Assembly (NCBI GenBank): GCA_000149265.1 | Contig: CH003138.1 | Coordinates: 62,001-126,000, forward strand | DNA: 64,000 nt | Source: Ciona savignyi | Lineage: Eukaryota > Chordata > Ascidiacea > Phlebobranchia > Cionidae | Direction: 5' to 3' | Part shown: piece by piece, positions 15,001-27,000 of the stretch | Layout of the letters: each line of letters begins with the position of its first letter | How positions within the stretch are numbered: position 1 is the stretch's first letter | Made by a program: the position numbers and the translations under genes | Notes under the pieces: model-generated | Told to the model about the DNA's origin: nothing | The model's database searches: none | The model's input: only the letters and a program-made list of their open reading frames with translations

Positions 15001-18000
15001 ACCTGTATAAAGGTTCCAATTTGCAAAGGTACCGATCCATTTTGTGTACAAATAACCTGTATATAAGCTTTATCTTGATGACCTGAGCTCATACCTACCT
15101 GGACAAACAGATCCAATATTTTGCAGATTTGGAACGATTTAGGGGAAGCCCAATCCACCGGGAGACTGTTCTACTCTCCATCACCAGGTGACGCTATAAC
15201 TACTATATTGAATGTTCGGGAGGCTGTATGATTACCGAGACCGATTCCATTAACGGTCCGAGTAACGAGCCCACCATGGGTTCGAAACTTGGCTCGGTAA
15301 AGAAAATCGAATTGAGTGACAAGCCCATCCTAAATCGAAACTAATCATGGTAAAAAAGTAAATAATTAATAGCGCGAGACCGATAAATAGAATTCCAAAT
15401 TTAAAAAGTTCAAGTAATGAGGCCATCATGGGTGCGTAATAAAAACATGATAAAAACTAAATCTTGTGATGAATTACAACAAATAAAAAAATCCAGGAAA
15501 ATATTAAATAGAGCCCACTGGTCGCCGGTTCGAAACTCAGCTTGAAAATAGAGATTCATATAATACACGTGATAATGATAACAAATTAAAAAGTTGTGCT
15601 TATGTCATATTGATAAAATATTAATGGTTACAGGGGTTCGCCAAAGACGGCCAGATATTGGTTCTAAAAAAGTGATAATGTAAGTTTCTTGTGGTGTTGT
15701 ATGTTGGAATAGTGCATTGTTATATGTCAGTCGTTTAACCAAACTAAGAGATGACCAAGAAACAACTTTCTTAGCAGGGAAACGGTTAAAATTGTAGAAC
15801 GGAAGCAAGATTCTCCACACTCCCACCGCGTGGTTAATAATTCTCTACCAAGTCTGCCATTGGAGGGCACTAAACGGGACTCTGTCACCATTCACTTTCC
15901 GATGATAGAGGGAAGTAAAACGAAGATGATGTCAGGTATTATTGGTGTCTTGATGTCAGACTTTATCCACGGATATCGCAAGACACCTCATTTCCACAGT
16001 CGAGTTGCTGGAGCTATTACAGTGTGTGGATGGTTGGTTCATTTATATTCTTGTGGGTGGGAAGCCAGGCTTTATCCACAAGTATCGTAAGACACCTCAT
16101 GCCCACAGTCGAGTTGCTGGAGCTATTACTGTGTGTGGATGGTTGGTTCTTTTATATCCTCGTGGGTGGGAAGCCAGGCTTTATCCACGAGTATTGTAAG
16201 ACACCTCATGCCCACAGTCAAGTAGCTGAAGCTATTACAGTGTGTGGATGGTTGGTTCATTTATATACTCGTGGGTGGGAAGCTAGGCTTTATCCACGGG
16301 TATCGTAAGACACCTATTGCCCACAGTCGAGTTGATGGAGCTATTATAGTGTGTGGATGGTTGGTTCATTTATATCCACGTGGGTGGAAAGCCAGGCTTT
16401 ATCCACGGGTATCGTAAGACACCTCATGCCCACAGTCGAGTTGCTGGAGGTATTACAGTGTGTGGATGGTTGGTTCATTTATATCCTCGTGGGTGGGAAG
16501 CCAGGCTTTATCCACGGGTATCGTAAGACACCTCATGCCCACAGTCGAGTTGCTGGAGCTATTACAGTGTGTGGATGGTTGGTTTATTTATATCCTCGTG
16601 GGTGGGAAGCCATGCTTTATCCACGGGTATCGTAAGACACCTCGTGCTTACAGTCGAGTTGGTGGAGCTATTACAGTGTGTGGATGGTTGGTTCATTTAT
16701 ATCCTCGTGGTTGGGAAGACAGGCTTTATCCACGGGTATCGTAAGACACCTCTTGCCCACAGTCGAGTTGCTGGAGCTATTACAGTGTGTGGATGGTTGG
16801 TTCATTTATATCCTCGTGGGTGGGAAGCCAGGCTTTATCCACAGGTATCGTAAGACACCTCATGCTCACAGTCGAGTTGCTGGAGCTATTACAGTGCGTG
16901 GATGGTTGGTTCATTTATATCCTCGTGTGTGGGAAGCTGGGCTTTATCCACGGGTATCGTAAGACACCTCATGCCCACAGTCGAGTTGCTGGAGCTATTA
17001 CAGTGTGTGGATGGTTGGTTCATTTATAAACTTGCGGGTTGGAAGCCAGGCTTTATCCACGGGTATCGTAAGATAATTCGTAGATTTGGCAAATCCATTA
17101 CAGATATTTTATTACTTTTTCTCTGCAGTGAATTGTGTGAGCAGCAATGAGCGGAAGAAGGCTGAGCAGGAGGAGGAGGAGAAGGAGGAAGAGCAGGAGG
17201 AGCAGGAGGAGGAGCAGAAGGAGGAGGAGCAGGAGGAGCAGGAGGAGGAGCAGAAGGAGGAAGAGCAGGAGGAGCAGGAGGAGGAGCAGGAGCTGGAGAA
17301 GGAAGAGCAGGAGAAGGAGGAGGAAGAGGTGCGGAGTGAACGGAGGTTGGTTCTGCTGATTCATTTACATTCATACGCAGCCGTTTAACAAATGAATAGT
17401 ATTGACAACAATGAATGCCTAGACGCCACGGTGGCAGCGAAGCGATCACCTCAACAAGCTCTTTCGATTGTACGTCATCACTGACGTCATTACCAACATC
17501 TCCGCTTATGTCGCCAGTATTAAATGCAGAGGATGTTTTCGACCTACAAACTGAATCAAGTAAGAATCATAATACCTAATGCAACTCGACTGTAGGCATG
17601 AGGTGTCTTACGATACCCGTGGATAAGGCCTAGCTTCCCACCCACGAGGATATAAATGAACCAACCATCCACACACTGTAATAGCTTCAGCAACTCGACT
17701 GTGGGCATGAGGTGTCTTACAATACCCATGGATAAAGCCTGGCTTCCCACCCACGAGGATATAAATAAACCAACCATCCACACACTGTAATAGCTCCAAC
17801 AACTCGACTGTGGGCATGAGGTGTCTTACGAAACCCGTGGATAAAGCCTGGCTTCCAACCCACGAGGATATAAATGAACCAACCATCCACACATTGTAAT
17901 AGCTCCAGCAACTCGACTGTGAGCATGAGGTGTCTTACGAAACCCGTGGATAAAGCCTGGCTTCCAACCCACGAGGATATCAATGAACCAACCATCCACA

Positions 18001-21000
18001 CACTGTAATAGTTTCAGCGAATCGACCAGGGCCACGAGTGTAACTCAATACACCGCCTAGCGTTCTACAAGTAACCAACATTCATATGAACAGCGTCCTC
18101 TCTTGGAGAATCTTCTGACGAAGATCTGAGCAAACGAGTCCAATGGTTGGAACGCGGCCGATCTTCCGACTCCGAATTCCGGCGAGGCTCCATTCCTTAC
18201 CCAATGTCTATCATACAAAATCGCGCCGAGTCTGGTAATAAATTACAATCCCAGTGTCTTCCGAGCGTATGCCAACTATTCATAATAACATCCGCCATTA
18301 CATCGACAGCGGACACGGGGATCTTCTCACAAACCGAATCGACCGGTCGCTCAACAAGCAAAGCTTCCGAGCCCTCAATAGAAAATGAAGTTTTTCGCTC
18401 CGAAGATTTTCAAAACTCTCTAAACACATTCGATATCTCAGAGGAAAAGCGAGATGTTCTTACACAAGACCCGATAACAACGTATATATTTAAGATCTCA
18501 AACTCAGTATTACCCGACTTAATTTACACTTATGTTTATTTAACTTTCAAAACCCATCCCAACCCAACCCAACCCATCCCAACCCATCCCAACCCATCCC
18601 ATCCCAACCCATCCCAACCCATCCCAACCCATCCCATCCCAACCCATCCCAACCCATCCCAACCGATCCCAACNNNNNNNNNNNNNNNNNNNNNNNNNNN
18701 NNNNNNNNNNNNNNNNNNNNNNNNNNNNNNNNNNNNNNNNNNNNNNNNNNNNNNNNNNNNNNNNNNNNNNNNNAAAAAGGTTTAAAAAGGGGTTTTGGTT
18801 TTAAAAAAAGAAAAAGATTGTCCTCATTAAAAGGAGGCCGAAATCCAAATATTCATTTCAAAATCAAAAGACACAAGTGCAAAAATAGTATTTAATCTTC
18901 ACATTAGAATAAATGATTGTACTACTTCATATGCAGTACCTACAGCTTTAGTAAAACTAAAACAAATATTAGTAGCCTTTCGAGATAAATATTGAAAAGG
19001 CACAAGGCTTTCAGAGTACTAGTCGACACAACACAGGAATGACATAATTTCAATGGACATAATCAATTGAATAGAAAATTAAGTCAAAAACCGTTTCCTC
19101 ATTCTGAATGTACCCCTGTTTTTAAGTTATTAATTTGTTTAAATGAGGTTAGTGTGTCGTGTATAAGTAATTCAAACATCACGTGACACAATTGTTCCTT
19201 CACAGTATGCTCATCATTGTCATAATCAGTCCAGTTGTGCTCATCACACCTTAGCTCATTGATCTGTCAAGTGGTACTGGGTTAGATAGCCCAACATGAA
19301 TTAACTAATGCAATGTATAAAAACCAACTAACCAGTATCAAATCCACCATGTCCCGCTTCTTCAAAGTCCCCCATTTTAGACGGTTGCGATGGTTTGCTT
19401 GCTTGTCGGCAAAAAATATTTTTCCCACCTCGTCGCAGATATCCATCACATGCTCCTACATGAAGATATATTTACAACAATGATATACACAGTACTAAAA
19501 ATATTAGTGCAAACATTATTCAGATGTCATCTAAACTATTTTTTATAATTCTAAAAAAACAAAGCCTTGCAAATTGATGCGAAATGTTTTAAAAGGAAAC
19601 AAGTTTTATTCTTATCACCAACAAACTTGGTTTTTGCTCCAGGTCTGAAATGCTATTTAATTTTTTTTTATGTTGTGTTTAAGTTACACTGCCTGGGGTT
19701 TACAGACACCTTTGAGGTTAATTTGACAACTCTGATGGCTTTTATCATTTGTTGGGGCTGCAATCTTTAAAATTGCCAGGAATGTTGACTACTTCTTGAA
19801 CGAGTGTATAACTTTTAAAATTAAGTATCGCAAGTGGTCTAGCCAAACAACAATAAATATCTGCTTAAGATGTGTCAATTTTGTATCGTAAGAGAAATTC
19901 AAAGAGTGAAGACCTTTTTAAATGAAGTAATTTTAGTCCATTTTTTCCCTTGTCCTTTTACATCTTGAGTTTCGTTTCCCATGTAGGCTACCTGTTATGG
20001 ACGGGTAATGTTTTATATAAAATCGCATTATATCTATTAACACAACTTGCTATTCGTGTAACGTGACTTACCAAATCTGTTACGCTTTGATTGAACACAG
20101 CATGGTGGTCATTGGAGTGTGGCAGATGAAAATCATGTCCATGACCATCTGCAATCTTTGTCATCTGCACACATCCAAATTATTATGACTAACACTACAG
20201 GGAACAATACTTACACTTTCGTGAACCAATTCCATGATATGATCCAGACTTTGAAGAATTGGGTTAGCAACAATTAGTTCATCTAATTCTTTCTCCTGTG
20301 ATAAAGATGCAAATATGAGTGTTGTGTTCAGAATACCACACTCCCATACAACAGTCATTACCGAATTTTTATTATTGGAAATCTTTGAAGAAATCCCGAA
20401 GTCATCATCAAACCATTCTTCAGCAATTTCTTCCTGAGATGTTTTAAGTTAAATATACCAACCCATCCCAACCCATCACAACCCATCCCAACCCATCCCA
20501 ACCCATCCCAACCCATCCCAACCCATCCCAACCCATCCCAACCCATCCCAACCCATCCCAACCCATCCCAACCCATCCCAACCCATCCCAACCCATCCCA
20601 ACCCATCCCAACCCATCCCAACCCATCCCAACCCATCCCAACCCATCCCAACCCATCCCAACCCATCCCAACCCATCCCAACCCATCCCAACCCATCCCA
20701 ACCCATCCCAACCCATCCCAACCCATCCCAACCCATCCCAACCCATCCCAACCCATCCCAACCCATCCCAACCCATCCCAACCCATCCCAACCCATCCCA
20801 ACCCATCCCAACCCATCCCAACCCATCCCAACCCATCCCAACCCATCCCACACCTCTCATACACACTTTGTTCCATAGGTCCCCTGCATTAAGTCCAGGT
20901 CAGATGAACGTTGGTTCGGGTGACATCGCGCGATCCATCCGAGCCCATAACCAGAACCAGCTGTTTGACGTTTTCTTCGGTGGATGTGGTCAACCATGCA

Positions 21001-24000
21001 ATGGTCAAGATGACAGACGGTGAGTTATGATGGGGTTGAAGCTGCTGCTCATTATTTTCAGGGATATTATATTTTCGATTTTTTTTCTTTTTGCACTTTG
21101 GTCCACACTTTGCCGGCCACCCCTTCGCCTAAATCCGGCCCAGTCTCACAGGTCGCTTTACCGCACGCTTTTCTTCTGTGTGATCGTTTCTATTTCTTGA
21201 ATTTTTTTATTCTGGTATTTTAATTATACAATAGGTTTGGTTGCCATATCTGGCTATACATATATTAATTTATTTATTTGCTTATATACGTGATTTAACG
21301 ACTTTCGTTTTGCCGTCTTTTCTAGTTTCAATTTTACAAAAATGTACTGTTGCGTGTTTCCATTGAGAAAATTTAAAACAATTTCAAATTCCAAATTCCC
21401 AGAAACATTGCTGCAACCAGATCAGAAACTGTAGATGACGTGGCACCAGCTGATTCGATGGGTAATATAGATTTATCACTTAATGGCATCGTCCAATCAA
21501 AACCGAACGATGCTGATGATGTCACTTCTGATGACGTTTTCACTCTGACAAGAGATGCGCAGCATGTTGTTGATCGTCACAATGACGTGTTACCCAACTT
21601 GATGTCCAGTGTTGCCAGTGATGGATTAACTATGACGTCAGAAGATGACGTAGCAGTGTTTACAACATCTGTAGTGGATAGTCATGCGAGTTTTGTGATG
21701 TCACAAAATTGTGAAAAGTCAGAGATGACGTCACAAATTAATGTAAACACAGAGATGACGTCAAAGATTGATGAAGAAACCGAAATGACATCAAAACGTG
21801 TTGGAAAGTCGGAGATGACGTCACAGATTGATGAAGACACAGGGATGACGTCACAAATTAATAAAGACTCAAAAATGACGTCACAAATTGCTGAAGACTC
21901 AAAGATGGCGTCACAGATTGCTGAAGAGTCAAATATGATGTCACAGATTGCTGAAGAGTCCGAAATGACATCAAAAAGTGTTGAAAAGTCGGAGATGACG
22001 TCATTACTTGTCAAAGAGTCAGTTTTGGGGTCACAAAATTCTGATAACGCGATTGAAAATAGGTTTTCATCCGATATGAAATCAGCGCCAGAAAATCACC
22101 CACAACTAGAAGTGGCATCAGGGATAACTTCATTTTATTCCGGATGTAAACACCCTACTACGGAAGAACCACAGATCAATTGTGCGGATTCTAATGAAGG
22201 TTCGTCATCAGTATGTCGCTAGGTGGCATGGTCGAGTTGTCGGAGATGTAGAATCTCATTTTTATATTTTAAGCATTTATTATTTCTGTGTTACGTCACA
22301 GAAGTTACAACAATATAAATTAAACAGGAAATGACGACAACGCAGCAATAGGTTAAACAACACAAGTTATTTACGCAAAATAATTCGACAGAAGCAGAAT
22401 GTTTGGACGAATACCTGGATGAGTTGCTGGAATTCAGCGCGGTTATCCCGATCGTCGTTTCGTCTGTTATCGTCGGTAAGTCTATGCTGGTTATGACGTC
22501 GCAAGTATCGTTACTTTATTCGTCGGAAATAGCTCTCAAGTTATTTGTAGTGTAACAAGGTATTATGACGTAAAACCTCGTGTTTTGCCCAGGTTGCCAT
22601 AAAACCGACAAAGTCAACAAAATCGTCACGATCGTTCCCAATCAGTGTGAACATAATTCTCATCACCGGCAAAGCGCAAGTGCTCCACCTACCGGTAGAA
22701 AGCCGGAGTTTATTACATCCCTAAAGGTCAGTAAAGAGCCCTTCTTGAGTTCAAAACTTAGCTCGTTAAAAAAAGGTGTAATGACGTCATATATCATAGA
22801 ATGTTGAGCTTCGACGTGGTCAAGTGACGTCACTAAACGTCACAGTAACCGGTGAACCGAAACCAATGATGACGTGGTTCAAAGACGGGCTACCATTGGA
22901 TGAAATTGGAATTCAAACCAACCAATCAGACACCGCGAGTGGACTTTACTCGTGTGTGGCGAAGAATGACCACGGGGTGGCGACAACCAGCTGTCACGTC
23001 ATAATTAAAACATCGATTAAAAGAGTTCAATTTGGTGAGTCATGTTAGTCTTTGTGACGTAAGAACAAATGGTTGGGCAATATATGATGGCTCCATCGAA
23101 CCTTTAACCAAACGGTCGTGGTATTTATACGAGTGGACCTAGTTATGCAAAGTGTTACATGGATATCATATAATCACGTCGGGGTAGTTTTAAAAACACA
23201 GCCTCCTGCTTCACATCCATATTACGCCTTCCACCAACGGTATTTTTTAGCTTTACCCACGTACACGGCTCAGACCTCCGTATATTTTGCCTACGTCTCA
23301 AGCTGGATGCACTCCTTTTTATATGCCATACGATCCTGGCTTGCAAGCTAATCCCACGCAAACCGAGATATGGCCGTGTTAATTCAATTGCTCGCCGGTA
23401 GTTGAATTCCCTGATGAGCAAACGCATATAAAGGGCGATGACGAGTTCATCCCAGTGGAAATCCCACCACCGCACACAGTATAGCAGGCTGTGCAGCTCA
23501 CATATTATGCATTGACGGCTACCCGATGGAAACCGTTGGTATGATTGTGAATGCAATCCATAAAATAACATTCTATGCCGAGGCAAAAGTAGATTTAGTG
23601 GAATTAAGTGGAATGACGCAAGGCCCCATATGTGCCGTCGTCATATCACGTTGTAAAATATATTTTAGTTTTTTATCCCCTGAGAATAGTATAACGCAGT
23701 TTTAGGTATACGATGTTGCCAGTAAATACATAGAAAGTTAAAGCAAGGATTACTTGTAGTCACAAGGTTTGATGCATATTAAGACTTAGCATTTGAATGC
23801 GCAATGTCCCTCAGCTAAGTATTGCATCCTCCATATTATTTCGCTGTAACGTGATAGTTGTTACAACACGTCAATTACTTTGCGATATTTTCCCAGTAAA
23901 GCAATGACGTTAAAACTAAAAAATTAACTTGCATACGTTTATTGATAATTCAATTAGGGGGTTCACAAAGGCTTCTAACGGCGCCTCGAAGTAAATTTCA

Positions 24001-27000
24001 ATATTATGAGCCGCACTTTGACCGTAAGAATTTCAGGCATCTCATTAAAAGTTAATAGATGATATTATAAAGCAAACTTAGTCGTGCAAAGCCTATAATG
24101 CGATATCAGCTGGCTGTTATAACTATGTAGGGGCGGCTTAAGAGTTAATTTTAAGTTATGTTTTGTGGACTATTTTGTAGTTATAGAGGGTCGTTTGGCT
24201 CTAATTTTCGGTTCTAGGGCAAAGATCGCTTTAATAACGCGTTGTAGTTATTGTGTATGAAGCAACTGATGACCGCACACATTATAGTCATACACTACCA
24301 CGTACTACCTGTAATAACTGTTCTTATATCATGTTACATCGTGTTAAACAGTCATCTGCGAGTTATATCGGTGAGTGCCAGGTCGGGGCAAGCTACAAAC
24401 TAAGTAAGATTGCTAAGTCATTATATAATAGATGTATTGCTTTACAAGTTGCACGGAGTAGATGTATTAAGGCGAAATTAGCCAGCTTTATAACAATTCA
24501 ACTGAATCGCACCATGACTATTACAATATGCGTAAGTAGCCTGTGAGTTTCTTTAAATTTCTCTGTTACGTGGGGTGGTCGATTGTATGTTCGACATTAA
24601 AGTAACTTTCTTGTTGAATATACGTACTGCAACTATAACCACAATCTTGTATGTTTAGTAGCTTTGCTTCTAAGAGTTAAAATGATGCTTTGAACAACGT
24701 CAGCTGCAATATTCTACCCGTATTGGAAACATCCGTATTGGTAACACACCCGTATTGGAAACACTCGCATTGGGAACACTATTCTACAACATGGATCCGA
24801 CAGGTAAGAAATGATAAATTTATTAAGATTTATTGGAAAGTAGCCACTCTAAGATGCGACTTTAAACCGATATCTTTGTATAAGATAACTGATCTCGCAA
24901 TAAAGTTGGTTATTCATTTTTTTAATAAAGCCGATCGCATATTTAAAAAAAACGCTTTAATGTAGAAAACCCACCAAAATAACTTTTAAAACTCCGGTAG
25001 TGGTTTAAAAACTTGAAAAACTTTTTGCAGTTTAACTGTTGAACCACCCAATTGTTGCGTTCGACAAAAATAGTTTACAATTTCCATTCGATAAAAGAAA
25101 ATGAGCAGTAATAATTAATAAAACGATATCGTATTCTCATACATATTGCTAGACTTAAGGAGCACTGGTTTTATACCTATCCTCCTTTCTATCTGTATAA
25201 CGTTCCAGAATTCTAATAACATTGCTCGTATCATGTCGATTGCGCAAACAACTTCTAATTTCTATTTAATTTTGTAATTTATTGTAACTACACATTCCGC
25301 GTGTCGTGCTGTAACCACGCATTCCGCGTGTCGTGATCTAACTACGCATTCCGTGTTCCGTGCTGTTACCACGCATTCCGTACGCCGTATTTTCGCCACA
25401 CATTCTGTATCTACGTATTTCACGATGTTTGGCGTAGTAGTCAAAGAACCTTGCTTAGACGCGTCGACAGGATTTGTTACAAGGTAACGGTTCAATTCGT
25501 TTTAAGTTGTCCGAGTCGGTTATCTTTAAGGTAAAAACATCCCTATCATTGCTTGGTCTAGAAAAGTCGTAGTCGTCTCTGATTTATTGAATTATCATCG
25601 TTGCCAAACTTTATGACTTTGATGTGTAAAACTTATTATTCCACAAAAGTTAAAATGTTTGAGGGTATACAGCGTTTCTGACGGTGCATTAGTGTACACT
25701 GTTGGTTTAGTATAGTCCGCCACTGTGTATATAGCAGTATTACAGTGTCCAGTACAAGATAAATGACCGATATATACGTAGGTCGCTTTGTTTGCGGTCG
25801 ATCCAAGTTCTATTCACACGGGAGGGGAGGTTGTTAGTTTATTGATCAAGTTATAACTTGTGTTTAGCGAGCTGTCTAGCGTTCTATATCGCCTGAAATA
25901 TTAGAAAAATGGTGGCTTGAATTGAAGTATGGGCGATTTCCTTGGATATTGAAATAAAAATTTCTTTCTCAAGTAAAAACGTCTTTGCTTTTGGGTGGTT
26001 GTTTGTTGGTAGTTGGTGGAAAGTGCACAGGGATATTACGAGATGTCCACGCCCCTGATTAGTAGGCGGTAAAGCCACTTAGCATTCATAAGTCATCTTG
26101 TCCATGTGCACTTAATACGATTAAACAAGAACATTGTATGGAAAGCTTATTACGTGTTGTTTACATGTCGTTCAGTCGAGATTGATAAATTGTTAGTTGT
26201 TGATTGTTGTGATTCATGTCAAATCAGCGTTGTGTATGCATCTGTTAGTCATATTTAATACCGCAAATGTTTACTAAAAGTTTAAATTTAGGTGTGTAAC
26301 ATTGATTACTTTGGTAAAAATTAAACGCCTTTTAGTTTTCTCTATTTGTATAGCACGTATTTTTTGTGTCGGTATTCGTTGCAACAAAAGTTCGTTGCAT
26401 GCCAGTATTTGTTGCAAAAAAATTATTAAAGTTTTTAATTTGTTTCCACCAGAAGTTAAACTACAACAAATATAAAGAACGATGTAATTGGTAAAACTCT
26501 GGAATTTTCGTCTTGTTTATACAAGCCAGTTTATTAGCGCCATCGTGTAAATCAACTTTGATAAACGACATAATAAACGATGTTAACCAATAACGCAGTT
26601 AAACCACATCAGCGTAATCGTACCCACCAGTTCAATATTAACGCATGTGCGCCGTATTAGGTGGAAGGAGAAATGAGAAACAAGTCGGTTCTCGTTGGCA
26701 ATGCAATTTAATATAAAGCCTTGTGTTTGTGTTGTTATGTAATTGAACGGTATAGCAGCCGTCAATTAAGATTAATGTATCCAAGATGAACTTATTGATA
26801 GGTTGACTTGTTAAATATAAATTTGACCAACAGTATCTGTGGAAGAACCTTTGGGAGAACAGTTCCAACACAGAATGGTTAACCCGAAGCCCGGAGAATT
26901 ACTCGAAGAAACTTATATCGTCAAAGATCCGCTCGGGAGGTAAGAACAAGTACAGCTGATATGAGTTAATACTTTCTTTAGTTTGCTGCTTTATCTACGG

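Noticed and set aside
15961..17076. CRISPR-like look of regularly spaced repeats
   Set aside because: The 109-bp units are contiguous without unique spacers, in introns of a eukaryotic gene.
17024..17449. Leu-rich, Pro-rich and Arg-rich frames opposite or overlapping the Glu-rich exon
   Set aside because: Shadows of the purine tract; only the Glu frame fits the splice phases.
18489..18785. Extension of the exon frame through the decamer repeat and the N gap
   Set aside because: The frame passes unknown bases and satellite; a donor at 18483 matches the phase of the exon at 20879.
20358..20876. Minus-strand open frames up to 172 residues made of GWDGLGWVGM repeats
   Set aside because: Pure translation of the 10-bp satellite in all three frames.
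23155..23586. Minus-strand open frame of 143 codons in the intron before kinase 1
   Set aside because: No domain, odd Arg/Trp-rich composition, no neighbours or signals; a chance frame cannot be excluded.
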